A DNA stretch of 64,000 nucleotides from positions 124,001 to 188,000 of the forward strand of contig NC_017249.1 of NCBI RefSeq assembly GCF_000284375.1, in the 5' to 3' direction. The position numbers were made by a program, and so were the translations under genes. Source of the stretch: Bradyrhizobium japonicum USDA 6 (GTDB lineage: Bacteria > Pseudomonadota > Alphaproteobacteria > Rhizobiales > Xanthobacteraceae). This document shows, piece after piece, positions 49,588-61,013 of the stretch (the first letter of the stretch is position 1; each line of letters starts with the position of its first letter). Under the pieces are notes generated by a model that saw nothing but the letters and a program-made list of their open reading frames with translations, was not told the DNA's origin and made no database searches.

Positions 49588-50925
49588 GTGGGGCACGACG
49601 ACCAGCACAAACCCAAAACCGAGCCGAAAAACCTCGTCATCTGCTGTGACGGGACCGGCAACGAGATCTCGGAGAACATCTCCAACGTCCTGAAGCTCTA
49701 TCGCTGCCTGCGCAAGACCGACAAGACGCAGCCGCGGCAGATGGTGTTTTACGATCCCGGCGTCGGCACGGTGACGGAGCCTTCGACGTGGCACCGGCTC
49801 AAGGCCAACGTCAATCTGGTGCTGGGGCTCGCCACCGGCTACGGGCTCGATGACAACGTGCTCTCGGCCTATTGCTTCCTGGTCGAGCATTATGCGCCGG
49901 GCGACCGCATCTACCTGTTCGGCTTCTCGCGCGGCGCCTATACCGTGCGGGTGCTGGCGGGGCTGATCCACAAGATCGGCCTGATCTCGCCGGAGCAGGC
50001 GAACCTCGCGGGCTCGGGCCTCGTCGCCTACAAGCAATATTCCGGCACCGGGCGCGGCAACGACATCGAGGACCTCAGGGACGTCGAATTCGACGAGAGC
50101 GGGCCGCTGCCGAAGGACGAATTCGACCTCGCCGCCCAGTTCGCGCGCATCACCTCGACGCGCTGGCCGACCATCCACTTCATCGGCGTCTGGGACACGG
50201 TGGCGAGCGTGATCGTGCCGCGACGCGACAATTTCTTCTTCGTGTTCAGCCTGGAGGAGCTCGCCTTCACGCTGCGCAATCCGAGCGTAAAAATCTTCCG
50301 GCAGGCGATCGCGATCGACGAGCGGCGCTGCATGTTCCGCCTGAAGGAGTATGAGGAGCCGCAGGACTATTGGCGCAACCGCTATGTGCCCGACGAGAAG
50401 AAGGAGCCGCAGGACATTCTGCAGGTGTGGTTCGCCGGCGTGCATTGCGACGTCGGCGGCGGCTATCCGGAGGCCGAGAGCGGCGAATCCAAATATCCGC
50501 TGATCTGGATGATCGAGGAGGCCGCCAAGGCCGGGCTGAACTTCAACCCGCGCACCGTGAACCAGCTCGCCTGGGGCATCCAGCGCAAGAACTCGCCGTT
50601 CAGGTATGTCGAGCCTGCCTATACCGGCGAGGTGGGCGAGCTGCACGATTCGATGACCGCGCTCTGGCGCGTGCTGGAATATCTGCCGAAGAGCGCGAAG
50701 TACCGGGAATGGCCGGAGCGGAAGGTTTTTCTGGGCTTCTACATCCCCGATTGCGAGCCGCGCGTGATCCCCGAAGGCGCCCATGTGCACGAGAGCGTGC
50801 TGAAGCGCATGGCGGTGGAGTCGGGCTACCGGCCGGTGAACTTGCCGAAGGACTATGTGACGGTGCCGATGCCGGTGCGACCGCATGCGGAGGCAGCGGA
50901 GACGACGGAGGCAGAGCCAGCGTGA
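49588..50925 (+). CDS. DUF2235 (Tle1-like) lipase/phospholipase-fold protein
   Basis: A 445-residue alpha/beta hydrolase of the DUF2235 family, related to type VI secretion phospholipase effectors. KNLVICCDGTGNE opens the fold, IYLFGFSRGAYTVRVLAGLI is the GxSxG nucleophile motif, and the C-terminal half has FIGVWDTVASV and VHCDVGGGYPE, holding the likely Asp and His. No secretion signal and no T6SS genes are nearby, so it may be a housekeeping lipase. GTG at 49588 follows CCGGGAGGGGC. A broken copy of its 5' end is at 46379. Confidence 0.9.
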   Translation: MGHDDQHKPKTEPKNLVICCDGTGNEISENISNVLKLYRCLRKTDKTQPRQMVFYDPGVGTVTEPSTWHRLKANVNLVLGLATGYGLDDNVLSAYCFLVEHYAPGDRIYLFGFSRGAYTVRVLAGLIHKIGLISPEQANLAGSGLVAYKQYSGTGRGNDIEDLRDVEFDESGPLPKDEFDLAAQFARITSTRWPTIHFIGVWDTVASVIVPRRDNFFFVFSLEELAFTLRNPSVKIFRQAIAIDERRCMFRLKEYEEPQDYWRNRYVPDEKKEPQDILQVWFAGVHCDVGGGYPEAESGESKYPLIWMIEEAAKAGLNFNPRTVNQLAWGIQRKNSPFRYVEPAYTGEVGELHDSMTALWRVLEYLPKSAKYREWPERKVFLGFYIPDCEPRVIPEGAHVHESVLKRMAVESGYRPVNLPKDYVTVPMPVRPHAEAAETTEAEPA

Positions 50926-50933
50926 GGGCACTT

Positions 50934-50956
50934 ACCCTCCCCCTCCAGGGGAGGGT
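50934..50956. repeat. short hairpin ACCCTCCCC-CTCCA-GGGGAGGGT
   Basis: Nine-base perfect arms just after the DUF2235 stop; same element at 51363 and 40249. May act as a Rho-independent-like stop without a T run. Confidence 0.75.
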
Positions 50957-51101
50957 GGGCATCCCGCTACCGGCGTTTTCTCCGTTCGCTGCTACTTTTC
51001 ATTAAAATTCTCGGGCCGCCCTTAGTCGGATCGCATCAACTCTTTTCCATCATGCCGCTCAAGACCACCCGCGCCGTCCGCGGAATTGGAGGAGAGTGCC
51101 A

Positions 51102-51347
51102 ATGCATCCGCGCCGACATGCCCGCGTGAAGCCTTCCGGGCTGGTGTCCCGCCAGGCCAAGATCATCACCGACCCGCGCGCGCCGGTGATCCCCTGCACG
51201 CTGATCGACTATTCGCCCGGCGGCGCCTGCGTCGATCTCGGCGGGCAGGTGAATATCCCCGACAGGTTCGAGCTGCTCCACGTCAACACCAAGAAGCGCT
51301 GCCGCATCGCCTGGAAGCGCGGCTCGCGGGTCGGCGTGGTGTTTTAG
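51102..51347 (+). CDS. small PilZ-domain protein
   Basis: An 81-residue protein. It starts MHPRRHARVKPSG with the RxxxR c-di-GMP-binding motif (RRHAR) and has the second motif DYSPGGACVDLGG (D-x-S-x-x-G). The strand order CTLIDYS ... CRIAWKRGSRVGVVF is typical of single-domain PilZ proteins. It would bind c-di-GMP and act by protein contact. ATG at 51102 is chosen because GGAGGAGAG precedes it at good spacing. Monocistronic between two GC-rich hairpins. Confidence 0.88.
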   Translation: MHPRRHARVKPSGLVSRQAKIITDPRAPVIPCTLIDYSPGGACVDLGGQVNIPDRFELLHVNTKKRCRIAWKRGSRVGVVF

Positions 51348-51362
51348 GCAGACGGCTTGCTG

Positions 51363-51384
51363 ACCCTCCCCTCCAGGGGAGGGT
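51363..51384. repeat. short hairpin ACCCTCCCC-TCCA-GGGGAGGGT
   Basis: Third copy of this hairpin in the window, located just after the PilZ gene and before the convergent membrane protein's stop. Confidence 0.75.
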
Positions 51385-51395
51385 AAGAAAGAAAG

Positions 51396-51803
51396 CTACG
51401 CCCGCATCCTGGCTTTCGTGCCCGCGACGATCTGCATGGCGACGCCGGCGATCCAGCCGAACAAAGCGAGCCAGGTCCATGCCAGGTGCGGCTCGAGGCG
51501 GAGCACGATGACGGCGACGGAGGCGAGCGCGGTGAGCGTGGCGCAGAGCGTGCCGGCGGCGCTGAGGAATTCCGCGGCGTCGATCGTGCTGTGCGCGTCG
51601 TCGAAGGGCAGTTGCGGCGTGTCGATGCCGAGATAGAAGCCGACGATGCCGAGCATCATCATCAGCAGCAGGAAGCCCTGCGTGGTGAGCGGGGCGATCG
51701 CAGATCCCACATAGGCGCCGACGAACAGCCCGCACGCCGCACCTGCCATCGCGAGACCCACGCGCTCGAACACGTGGGCAGTCTTGCGAACACGAAACCG
51801 CAT
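51396..51803 (-). CDS. hypothetical membrane protein, four helices
   Basis: A 135-residue inner-membrane protein with four hydrophobic helices: VGLAMAGAACGLFVGAYVGSAIA, GFLLLMMMLGIVGFYLGI, AGTLCATLTALASVAVIVL and WTWLALFGWIAGVAMQIVAG. A short charged loop (PQLPFDDAHSTID) separates the halves. No family is recognised. It is convergent with the PilZ gene. Ends basic (GTKARMRA), which orients the C-terminus to the cytoplasm. Confidence 0.75.
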   Translation of the reverse strand: MRFRVRKTAHVFERVGLAMAGAACGLFVGAYVGSAIAPLTTQGFLLLMMMLGIVGFYLGIDTPQLPFDDAHSTIDAAEFLSAAGTLCATLTALASVAVIVLRLEPHLAWTWLALFGWIAGVAMQIVAGTKARMRA

Positions 51804-51935
51804 GGCGGGCCTCCCTGAGGAGTTGGGTGCGCGCGAGGGTAGGCCAGTTTTGCGGTACGTGGAAGGTGAGGAGAGTTACGGATGCGTGAGGGCGCGGGAT
51901 AGTGAGGGGACGATGGCCCGCGCGGCACCCACCAT

Positions 51936-52133
51936 CGTCGTCCCGGACAAGCGAAGCGCAGATCCGGGACCCCCGCGCGAGCGCTTGCGCTCGTCGCGAA
52001 ACCACAGGGAGAAATCTGGCGAAGACTCGAAGTCCAAGTTGTGCAGCGGCAACTCATACCGCGCGCGATCGTGAGATCTCGCGGTATGGGTCCCTGCGTC
52101 CCGTGCGCAATTGCGCACCAGGCAGGGACGACA
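51936..52133. repeat. complex hairpin repeat, family C with mosaic core
   Basis: Outer arms TCGTCGTCCCGGAC... and ...CAGGGACGACAG; it contains GTGCGCAATTGCGCAC (52103) and ACCACAGGGAGAAATC-TGGCGAAGACTCG, the latter nearly the reverse complement of a stretch at 53516-53548. No gene lies in 51804-52161 other than this repeat. Confidence 0.8.
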
Positions 52134-52161
52134 GTTGTGAGCGCAGCGCCTCCGTCGCGCC

Positions 52162-53274
<1,113 letters not shown>

Positions 53275-53441
53275 GCGGGGAGTTCCGGGGGATGGAGGAA
53301 TGGAAGCGATTGCATGAAGTTTAGTGGCCCTACGGCGAATTGCCAGCTGCGCGGCGGACATGCCCGCCCGCGGCGCCATGCATTGCGCGCGTCATATGAT
53401 CACAAGGCCGAGACGCCCCTCGGCCGCTTGCCAGGAACTCC

Positions 53442-53588
53442 GCTGTCATCCCGGGGCACGCGAAGCGTGAGCCCGGGATCCATAACCACGGGATTGGGTT
53501 TTGCGAAGATCAACAACCACGAGTCTTCGCCAAACGTCTCCCTGTGGCTATGGGTCTCGGGCTCGCGCGTTGCGCGCCCCGGGACGAC
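53442..53588. repeat. complex hairpin repeat, family C with mosaic core (inverted)
   Basis: TGTCATCCCGGGGCACG ... CCCGGGATCCATAACC, then CGAGTCTTCGCCAAACGTC-TCCCTGTGGC and a closing CGCGCCCCGGGACGACG. The core is in opposite orientation to the element at 51936. Occupies most of 53275-53604; no gene is present there. Confidence 0.8.
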
Positions 53589-53604
53589 GATCGAATTTGA
53601 GGCC

Positions 53605-54303
53605 CTACTCCAGCTCCTCGAACCTGCCCGGCACGGGCTTGCCCATGCGGATGCGGCCGTCGGGCAGCAGCTCGCCGTCGGCTTCGGCCGAGAACTGGAT
53701 CGTGTTGCCGCCGCCGTCGCGCTTGCTGGCCTTGCCGAGCGGGCCGAGCTTGTCGGCGAGCGCGGTGTCGTCGAGCACGAACACGCGGTACTCGGTGAGG
53801 TGAAAGCGGCGCGGCGCCTGCCATGTCAGCGCGGGCACGGATGTGCGCATGTCGCCGTCGGTCTTGATGTCGACGCTGCGGCCGGTCACGTCGCGGAACA
53901 GGTCGGGACCATCGAGCAGCTTCGCCTGGGTACCGTCGACGGCGTAGATGTTGAGCGTGACGATATGGCGCTCGCTGCGGAACGAGACCGCGACGGTGCG
54001 CGAGTCCTGCGACCAGGCGGCGTGGAAGGCATCCGGCGCCGAGTCCAGAATGTTGTCGTCGTTGACATTGTTGAGCGTCGTCAGGCGGCGATGGCCGGGC
54101 TCAGCCATCAGGTAGATGCGAAAGCCTTCGCTCCCGGACTCGCCGCCGCCATGGGCTGCGACGGACAGCTTCCCGTTCGGCGCGCGGCCGCCCTGGATGA
54201 TGGCGTATTCGTTCTTTCCATACCGATGCTCGGCCGTGGCGAAGGCCGGCGAGGATGCAGCGAGCGTAAGGGCAAGGGCGAGGATGGCGCGACGGCGGGG
54301 CAT
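53605..54303 (-). CDS. hypothetical exported protein (beta-propeller-like fragment)
   Basis: A protein of 232 residues from ATG 54303, with the signal peptide RRRAILALALTLAASSPAFA. The mature sequence has repeated beta strands with W/D-rich turns (FHAAWSQDSRTVAVSFRSERHIVTLNIYAVDG), resembling part of a WD40/TolB-like propeller. No catalytic motif is seen. A longer frame would extend upstream to 54414, but that part lacks coding character. It follows the dual-hydrolase membrane gene by 115 bp in the same direction. Confidence 0.7.
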   Translation of the reverse strand: MPRRRAILALALTLAASSPAFATAEHRYGKNEYAIIQGGRAPNGKLSVAAHGGGESGSEGFRIYLMAEPGHRRLTTLNNVNDDNILDSAPDAFHAAWSQDSRTVAVSFRSERHIVTLNIYAVDGTQAKLLDGPDLFRDVTGRSVDIKTDGDMRTSVPALTWQAPRRFHLTEYRVFVLDDTALADKLGPLGKASKRDGGGNTIQFSAEADGELLPDGRIRMGKPVPGRFEELE

Positions 54304-54418
54304 GATGCTGTGTCGCGGCAAGCCGGACGCATGTTCAACCCGCGGGCTCATCGGTCGCTCCATCAGCATGGATTGCAGCAGCGCTGGCGGCGGGAAGCAC
54401 AGCTTCCACGGCACCTTC

Positions 54419-56230
54419 TCAGAACGTCGTCAAAAGGCCGAGCAGCACAACCACAAAGCCCAGCAACCCGAGCCAGCCGGCGAGGTGGAGGAATATTGCG
54501 CCTATCACTACGATTCCAACAAGGCCTCCTCCCCAGATCAGCCAGCTCAGATTCGAGGCGCGCTCCAGGCCCCTCGGCTCCGGCCTGTCCTGGGGACGCC
54601 AGCGCGCGACAAAATCAATCGCGGGATTCTGGCTGACATAGGTTGCGATGGGATCAACCATCGCCGGCTCGAAGGCAGCGCCATGATCGCCGGAAATGTA
54701 TTTCAGATTTCTCAGTATCCCGGCGGTCGCGACGTTCTCGCGAAAACCGCGAAAGCCGGCCGAGCCGATGTCCAGCAGCCCCGGCCGGGATTTCTCGATC
54801 CCCAGCCAGTCAGAAATTTGCTGGAAGAACTGCGGGAAGATCGCCACGACCCAGTCGAAGTCGGCACAGACGTTCCAGATACGACCCGTCACCTGCTTGT
54901 CCGCGATCCGCCCGGCCCAGTCGTAATGCACCGGAACGACGCTGCCGGCGAAGAAGATATTGCGCACCTTCAGCACGGGATAGCGCTGCAGCGCGCTGGC
55001 AAGGATGTAGGTGCCGTTGCTGTGGCCGATGAAGTCCACGTGCTCCAGCTTCGGATACATCGCCCTCGCCTGGGTATACTGGTCCATGAACCAGCGCACA
55101 TTGTGCTGGCGATCCCAGTAGAGCAGGAACGGCAGCATGGCAAAGCGCCGGTACAACGGCGGGATGATCTTGACGTGCGCCGCGGCATCACCGATCTGGG
55201 CTTCGATCGATCGCTTCACCTCGGCCGGCCACGTGCCCTCGTCGCGAATGCCGTGCATGATGAAGATGAGCTGCGTGATCTGGTCGTCGGTCTGGAGCGC
55301 GCCGACCCGGTCGGCCCAGTAAGCCGGAAACGCTCCGGGCTGCGTTACGAGGGCCATACGAATGGCTTCGCCGGTGGGGTTCAGCGCGGAGGCGTTGTCC
55401 CGGTAGAGGTTCTCCGATATCTCCGCGTGCGTGAGCCTCTCCAGCGTCTTGATCATGACGTTGGCGCCTGTCCCCGCCTCGAGGTCAATGCTGTCGTCGC
55501 GGTCGACCAGCTCATCCTTGTCGCCGACGAGGTGGATGATCAGCGGCTTGCGGTCGCCGAGCGCGGCCGCGCCGTCGCGAAACAGATCGATCCACTGCAC
55601 CCGCATGTTGGAGACGAAGGGCGAGCCTTGCACCAGACTCTCGATGAACCTGCCCGTCCCGGTCAGGCGGCCGAAACGCTGGAGTACATAGGCGATCACG
55701 TAGCGGAAAATGTCGAGATGCTCCGGCTTGTCGCTCGGCCAGCCGCGGTTCGGCGCAGATAGCGACACCAGGCGGTCAAGCCGCTCGACCCAGGGATGCC
55801 GCTCGTGCCGGACGCTGCGGTCGTCATCAAGCCCGTGCCCCCAAAGATAGGCCTTGCGCAACAACAGGCCGCCGGTCGAGTAGCCGAACAGCACGATCTT
55901 CTCGTATTGGTGTGCACCGCCGATCTTGTTCCGATCGTCGGCTTCCCGGATCGCGGTCTCAATCTGGCTCGTGAGCTCGAACGCATCGACGTTCGACATC
56001 CAGCGATGCCAGTAAGTCGGGACGAGAATGTCGGCGTCGGGATAGGCCTCGCGCACCAATTTTTCGAGACCGGGCCGCGACGTCCTGCCGCCGAGCGGCG
56101 GGCCGTACACGACGAGCGTCTTGCGGCCCGGCGTCTCGGGCATGCCCTCGACGCCGCCGATGGCGCCAAACTTCAGATATCTCAAGACAAACAGCAGAAC
56201 GAAAACAACGATCAAGAGAACCAGCACCAT
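54419..56230 (-). CDS. membrane protein with two alpha/beta-hydrolase motifs
   Basis: About 603 residues from ATG 56230 (TTG 56245 is an alternative). The N-terminal helix MVLVLLIVVFVLLFVLRYL anchors it; two helices at the C-terminus (GGGLVGIVVIGAIFLHLAGWLG and LGFVVVLLGLLTTF) do likewise. Two hydrolase elbows are visible: IVLFGYSTGGLLLRKAYL near 120 and VDFIGHSNGTYILASALQ near 410, each preceded by a LVVYGPPLGG- or IFIMHGIRDEG-type oxyanion strand. It looks like tandem lipase-like domains in one envelope protein. Substrate unknown. Confidence 0.75.
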   Translation of the reverse strand: MVLVLLIVVFVLLFVLRYLKFGAIGGVEGMPETPGRKTLVVYGPPLGGRTSRPGLEKLVREAYPDADILVPTYWHRWMSNVDAFELTSQIETAIREADDRNKIGGAHQYEKIVLFGYSTGGLLLRKAYLWGHGLDDDRSVRHERHPWVERLDRLVSLSAPNRGWPSDKPEHLDIFRYVIAYVLQRFGRLTGTGRFIESLVQGSPFVSNMRVQWIDLFRDGAAALGDRKPLIIHLVGDKDELVDRDDSIDLEAGTGANVMIKTLERLTHAEISENLYRDNASALNPTGEAIRMALVTQPGAFPAYWADRVGALQTDDQITQLIFIMHGIRDEGTWPAEVKRSIEAQIGDAAAHVKIIPPLYRRFAMLPFLLYWDRQHNVRWFMDQYTQARAMYPKLEHVDFIGHSNGTYILASALQRYPVLKVRNIFFAGSVVPVHYDWAGRIADKQVTGRIWNVCADFDWVVAIFPQFFQQISDWLGIEKSRPGLLDIGSAGFRGFRENVATAGILRNLKYISGDHGAAFEPAMVDPIATYVSQNPAIDFVARWRPQDRPEPRGLERASNLSWLIWGGGLVGIVVIGAIFLHLAGWLGLLGFVVVLLGLLTTF

Positions 56231-56337
56231 CTGCCGCCCCGTCAATCACCGCGCTAACAATCGATCAAATACACGCCGATCATGTCTTGATCGAATTGCC
56301 GGGGTCAAGCCGAAACGTCGTCGCGTGCGGGACGAGC

Positions 56338-57408
56338 CTACTCCACCAGCGTGAACTGCAGCAGCAGCGTGCGCTGGAGCATCGAGAAATTGTCGTCCGA
56401 CACCAGCGTCAGCACGGTCTCGCCCTCGGGCGTGACGTGGGCGTCGATGCCTTCCATGTTGTCGACCTCGTGGCCGAGATCGGCGGCGAACAGCGCAGGC
56501 CCGTCGACCAGCGCATTGGGAGCGATCGATTTCAGGGGGATCGACCGGATGCGGATGTTGATGCCGGTGAACCAGGAGAATTTGCGTTCGAGGATGAGAA
56601 GCTCGCCGGACGGCAGCAGCACGGCATCGCTAATGTCGAATTTTTCGGTGCGGCGGACGCTGAACTGGCCGGGCGACGGACCGCCGATCAGGAACGCGAC
56701 CAGATTGCCGTCGGCGTCGAGCCCGCGCTCGGAGAAGGCGATCAGGGTGCCTGCCAGGGGCTGGCCTTTCGGCACGACGACCATCGCTTCGAGCCCCTTG
56801 TTGGAGGGCAGCTTGCGCACGGCGGGCGGCGTCGGCAACACCTCGCCGCGGGCGCGCGTGCCGCCTTTGGCAAAATCGAAGCGCAGGATCTGGTTGACGC
56901 GTTCGAGCCCGACATAAACGACATTGCCGTCGCGCGTGAGCGACTCGGTGTCGTACCAGAACCGCTTCTCCGTGATCGGCCGGCCCTCGGAATTGAGCAT
57001 CGGGGACGCCTCGACACCGTCGAGCCCGATCATCGTGTCGCCGGAATAGCGGATGCTGCCGGTGAACCAGCCGCCCTGGTCGGAGATCGCGAGGAAGCGC
57101 TCGCCCTTCGCATCGAGCCGGATCCCGGACAGGCCGCCGAAGCCGCGATAGGGCGAGGTCAGCACCAGGCCGCTGCGATATTGCAGCTGACCGAAGCGCA
57201 CGCGCGAGCGGTCGCGCGGCTCGAAATTGGGAATCGGTCGCGCGTTCACCTCGACGCTGACAGCCTCGGTGACGGCGTGCTCGATCTGCGCGGCGCGCGG
57301 CGGCGGCTCGGTCGTGGGCTGCGCCTGCGCCAGTCGGGAGAGTGCGAGAGTGGAAAATCCCGCCGCCGCGTGGCCAAGAAAGCTGCGGCGGGACGATTGC
57401 TTGCTCAC
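56338..57408 (-). CDS. esterase-like phytase-family protein, Tat-exported
   Basis: A 356-residue protein with a twin-arginine signal ([27 protein letters not shown]). The mature part is a beta-propeller of the esterase-like-activity-of-phytase family: [29 protein letters not shown], then [12 protein letters not shown] and [26 protein letters not shown]. Family members are periplasmic phosphoesterases. The GTG start at 57408 overlaps the cobT stop by 4 bp, coupling it to the cobalamin genes although no cobalamin role is known. Confidence 0.88.
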   Translation of the reverse strand: MSKQSSRRSFLGHAAAGFSTLALSRLAQAQPTTEPPPRAAQIEHAVTEAVSVEVNARPIPNFEPRDRSRVRFGQLQYRSGLVLTSPYRGFGGLSGIRLDAKGERFLAISDQGGWFTGSIRYSGDTMIGLDGVEASPMLNSEGRPITEKRFWYDTESLTRDGNVVYVGLERVNQILRFDFAKGGTRARGEVLPTPPAVRKLPSNKGLEAMVVVPKGQPLAGTLIAFSERGLDADGNLVAFLIGGPSPGQFSVRRTEKFDISDAVLLPSGELLILERKFSWFTGINIRIRSIPLKSIAPNALVDGPALFAADLGHEVDNMEGIDAHVTPEGETVLTLVSDDNFSMLQRTLLLQFTLVE

Positions 57409-59312
57409 GAATGCAATTTGCGTCGCGGGCGACCGGCCTGATGCGTGGGCGCGGTGTTGGTCTCGCTGAACAGCTCGGCGAGCTTCTCGGTGATGGCACC
57501 GCCGAGCTCTTCGGCATCCACGATCGTCACCGCGCGGCGATAGTAACGCGTCACGTCATGGCCGATGCCGATCGCGATCAGCTCGACCGGCGAGCGGGTC
57601 TCGATCTCCTCGATGATGTGGCGCAGATGCCGCTCGAGATAGTTGCCGGGATTGACCGACAGCGTGGAATCGTCGACCGGCGCACCGTCGGAGATCATCA
57701 TCAGGATCTTGCGCTGCTCGGGGCGGCCGAGCAGGCGCTTGTGCGCCCAGTCCAGCGCCTCGCCGTCGATGTTCTCCTTCAGCAGACCCTCGCGCATCAT
57801 CAGGCCGAGATTCTTCCGCGCACGCCGCCAGGGGGCGTCGGCGGACTTGTAGATGATGTGGCGGAGATCGTTGAGGCGGCCGGGATTGGCCGGCTTGCCG
57901 GCGGCAAGCCACGCCTCGCGCGATTGCCCGCCCTTCCAGGCGCGCGTGGTGAAGCCGAGGATCTCGACCTTGACGCCGCAACGCTCCAGCGTTCGCGCCA
58001 GGATGTCGGCGCAGGTCGCGGCGACCGTGATCGGGCGGCCGCGCATCGAGCCGGAATTGTCGAGCAGCAGCGTCACCACGGTGTCGCGGAACGTCGCCTC
58101 CTTCTCGTGCATGAAGGACAGCGGGTGATAGGGATCGGTCACCACGCGCGACAGCCGCGCCGGATCCAGAATGCCCTCTTCGAGGTCGAAGTCCCAGGCG
58201 CGGTTCTGCTGCGCCATCAAGCGCCTCTGAAGGCGGTTGGCGAGGCGGGCGACGATGCCCTGCAGATGCGCGAGCTGCTTGTCGAGATAGGCGCGCAGGC
58301 GCTCCAGCTCGTCATGGTCGCAGAGGTCTTCGGCGGCGATGACCTCGTCGAATTTCGGCGCGAAGGCATGATATTCCGGCCCTCGCGGCTCGTTCTTGCC
58401 GTGCGCGTTCGGACGCGTCGCCTCGCCCGGCGTCTCGTCGTCGCCGAGCTCGCCGTCGTCGAACGTGTCGGAGGTCGAGGCCTGCGCGCTTTCCATCGCG
58501 CTCTCGCTCATCTCCTCGCTGGAGGCCTGCGCCTGGTCGGCACTCATCTCCTGCGCGGCGTCGGAATCGGGCGAACCTTCGGCGCCGGACTGGTCGTTGT
58601 CGCCGTCGCGGTTTTCCTCGTCGTCGTCGTTGTCTTCGCTGTCGGCGCTGCGCTCGTCGCCGAGCTCGAGCGCGGTCAACAGGTCATGCACGGCGTCGCC
58701 GAACCTGGTCTGGTCCTCGACCAGGCCATCGAGCCGGTCGAGCCGTTTGCCGATCTTGTCCTCGAGAATGGGCCGCCAGAGATCGACCATCTTCTTCGCC
58801 GCCGTCGGCGGCGCCATGCCGGTCAGGCGCTCGCGCACCAGCATCGCCAGCGCATCCGCCAGCGGCGCGTCGGCACGGTCGGTGATTTCGTCGAACTTGC
58901 CGCGATGGAAATGATCGTCGAGCATCGCGCTGAGATTTTTCGCAACGCCCGCCATGCGGCGCGCACCAATCGCCTCGACGCGGGCCTGCTCGACCGCCTC
59001 GAACACGCCGCGCGCCTGCGGATTGCCGGGCATCAGCTTGCGATGCAGCTTTGCATCGTGACAGGCGATCTTGAGCGCGATGGAGTCGGCGTGGCCGCGC
59101 ACGATCGCGGCATCACGCTTGGTCATCTTTCGCGCGGGTTCGGGCAAGCGCGCCTTGCCCGGCGCGAGCCCGGGACGCTCGGCCGCAAAACTGACCTCGA
59201 GCTCGGGCGACTTCGCGATCGCCTTCAGGCAGGAGGCCACCGAGCGCTTGAACGGCTCGGTCGGGGCTTCCTTGGTGTTACGGAATTTGGAGTTGGATGA
59301 TGATGTGCTCAT
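57405..59312 (-). CDS. cobT: aerobic cobaltochelatase subunit CobT
   Basis: A 635-residue protein. A helical N-terminal part is followed by a highly acidic Glu/Asp/Ser/Ala region (about 215-300: [19 protein letters not shown]) and a C-terminal von Willebrand A domain with the [18 protein letters not shown]. CobT with CobS forms an AAA+ complex that feeds CobN to insert Co2+ into hydrogenobyrinic diamide in aerobic B12 synthesis. It overlaps the GNAT gene upstream and the phytase-like gene downstream by 4 bp each. Confidence 0.96.
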   Translation of the reverse strand: MSTSSSNSKFRNTKEAPTEPFKRSVASCLKAIAKSPELEVSFAAERPGLAPGKARLPEPARKMTKRDAAIVRGHADSIALKIACHDAKLHRKLMPGNPQARGVFEAVEQARVEAIGARRMAGVAKNLSAMLDDHFHRGKFDEITDRADAPLADALAMLVRERLTGMAPPTAAKKMVDLWRPILEDKIGKRLDRLDGLVEDQTRFGDAVHDLLTALELGDERSADSEDNDDDEENRDGDNDQSGAEGSPDSDAAQEMSADQAQASSEEMSESAMESAQASTSDTFDDGELGDDETPGEATRPNAHGKNEPRGPEYHAFAPKFDEVIAAEDLCDHDELERLRAYLDKQLAHLQGIVARLANRLQRRLMAQQNRAWDFDLEEGILDPARLSRVVTDPYHPLSFMHEKEATFRDTVVTLLLDNSGSMRGRPITVAATCADILARTLERCGVKVEILGFTTRAWKGGQSREAWLAAGKPANPGRLNDLRHIIYKSADAPWRRARKNLGLMMREGLLKENIDGEALDWAHKRLLGRPEQRKILMMISDGAPVDDSTLSVNPGNYLERHLRHIIEEIETRSPVELIAIGIGHDVTRYYRRAVTIVDAEELGGAITEKLAELFSETNTAPTHQAGRPRRKLHS

Positions 59313-59719
59313 AGCGACTTCGTAAACGAATGGCGCGTCACGCCGCCGGGATAGCCCTTGAGGGTGCCGAACTCCTCGTACCCGCAGGAACGATAGAAGC
59401 CCGGCGCCTGAAAACTCATCGTGTCGACATGGGCCTGGATCGCGCCCTGCCGTCTTGCCTCGTCCTCGATCGCGGCGATCAGCTTCGTGCCAAGCCCCTT
59501 GCCGCGCTGCTTCTGGTCGATCCAGAAATACTGGATGAACAGAACCGTGCCCCAGAGGTGCCCGACGATGCCGCCGGCGATCTTGCGGCCGTCCTTCAAC
59601 GAGACCGCGATGCTCTTGACCTTCTGTTTGCCAAACTTCTCGTCGTTGTAGGCGCCGAGCCCGGCGAGCACAGCCTTCTTGGTGGTCCCAATGGTGCGCT
59701 CGACGGTGATGGTTGGCAT
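59309..59719 (-). CDS. GNAT N-acetyltransferase
   Basis: A 136-residue GNAT protein. [33 protein letters not shown] is the acetyl-CoA-binding motif A (Q/RxxGxG/A as RGKGLG), preceded by [14 protein letters not shown] and followed by [21 protein letters not shown]. It lies between cobS and cobT, 3 bp after cobS and overlapping cobT, a conserved arrangement in Bradyrhizobiaceae. The substrate is unknown; co-transcription hints at a link with the chelatase but none is established. Confidence 0.92.
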   Translation of the reverse strand: MPTITVERTIGTTKKAVLAGLGAYNDEKFGKQKVKSIAVSLKDGRKIAGGIVGHLWGTVLFIQYFWIDQKQRGKGLGTKLIAAIEDEARRQGAIQAHVDTMSFQAPGFYRSCGYEEFGTLKGYPGGVTRHSFTKSL

Positions 59720-59722
59720 GGA

Positions 59723-60721
59723 TCAGCTAAGCGCCACGTTGACTGCCGATTCCGGCAGCTCCGCGTTGAAGCAGCGCTGATAGAACTCGGCGACCAGAGG
59801 ACGCTCGAGCTCGTCGCACTTGTTGAGGAAGGTGACCCGGAACGCGAAGCCGATATCGCCGAAGATGTCGGAGTTTTCCGCCCAGGTGATCACCGTGCGC
59901 GGGCTCATCACCGTCGACAGATCGCCATTGGCGAAGGCGTTGCGGGTGAGATCGGCGAGGCGAACCATCTTGTTGACGATGTCGCGGCCCTCCTGGGTGC
60001 GATAGTGCTTGGCCTTGGCCAGCACGATCTCCACTTCCTCGTCATGGCTGAGATAGTTCAGCGTCGTGACGATCGACCAGCGGTCCATCTGGCCCTGGTT
60101 GATCTGCTGGGTGCCGTGATAGAGGCCCGAGGTGTCGCCGAGGCCGACCGTGTTGGCGGTCGAAAACAGGCGGAACGCCGGGTGCGGCTTGATCACCTTG
60201 TTCTGGTCGAGCAGCGTCAGGCGGCCGGAGACCTCCAGCACGCGCTGGATCACGAACATCACGTCGGGGCGGCCGGCGTCGTATTCGTCGAACACCAGCG
60301 CGACGTTATTCTGGAGCGCCCAGGGCAGGATGCCGTCGCGGAATTCGGTGACCTGCTTGCCGTCGCGGACCACGATCGAGTCCTTGCCGACGAGGTCGAT
60401 ACGGCTGATGTGGCTGTCGAGATTGACGCGCACGCAGGGCCAGTTCAGGCGCGCGGCGACCTGCTCGATATGGGTGGATTTACCGGTGCCGTGATAGCCG
60501 GTGACCATCACGCGGCGATTGCGGGCAAAGCCGGCGAGAATGGCGAGTGTGGTGGCGCGGTCGAAGCGGTAGTCGGAATCGACTTCGGGCACATGAGGAT
60601 CGACTTCGGAATAGGCCGGGACTTCGAGATCGCTGTCGATCCCGAACACCTGGCGCACCGACACCTTCATGTCGGGCAGACCGGAAACTTCCTCAACTTT
60701 GGACAGGGCGGCGGTCGTCAT
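59723..60721 (-). CDS. cobS: aerobic cobaltochelatase subunit CobS
   Basis: A 332-residue AAA+ ATPase. Walker A is GYHGTGKST (Lys at about 81), Walker [11 protein letters not shown], and sensor-type [21 protein letters not shown] follows. The start [22 protein letters not shown] is typical of CobS. It hydrolyses ATP to drive cobalt insertion by CobN with CobT. ATG at 60721 follows GGAGGATTG, which rules out the longer in-frame start at 60838. First gene of the cobS-GNAT-cobT-phytase-like run. Confidence 0.96.
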   Translation of the reverse strand: MTTAALSKVEEVSGLPDMKVSVRQVFGIDSDLEVPAYSEVDPHVPEVDSDYRFDRATTLAILAGFARNRRVMVTGYHGTGKSTHIEQVAARLNWPCVRVNLDSHISRIDLVGKDSIVVRDGKQVTEFRDGILPWALQNNVALVFDEYDAGRPDVMFVIQRVLEVSGRLTLLDQNKVIKPHPAFRLFSTANTVGLGDTSGLYHGTQQINQGQMDRWSIVTTLNYLSHDEEVEIVLAKAKHYRTQEGRDIVNKMVRLADLTRNAFANGDLSTVMSPRTVITWAENSDIFGDIGFAFRVTFLNKCDELERPLVAEFYQRCFNAELPESAVNVALS

Positions 60722-61013
60722 CAATCCTCCGAGGCCCCGGGCGGTCCCGAGACCAGTTATTTGCACGTTGGCTGCGGCTGGGTGCGGTTGCGAACCTATC
60801 AGAGACAACGTGCCGGCAGAAGCCCGCGCCTCAATCAAAGTTCCATTGTCTTTTCATTTAGATAGGCAAGGAACGCGATTTTTGGAGGGCTGCCTTGCGA
60901 ATCACGCTCGAATTTCGGGCGGGAGGCGTGGCCTGCCTACGCGAATGGCACTTTTACCGCGTGCACCTACTTATGTAGGGTCCGAACCCCGGTGCTCCAG
61001 CCCCCAAGAAAAC

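Noticed and set aside
57342..59300. Long open frame antisense to cobT
   Set aside because: CobT on the other strand is unambiguous; the antisense frame shows no family motif and crosses several real gene ends.
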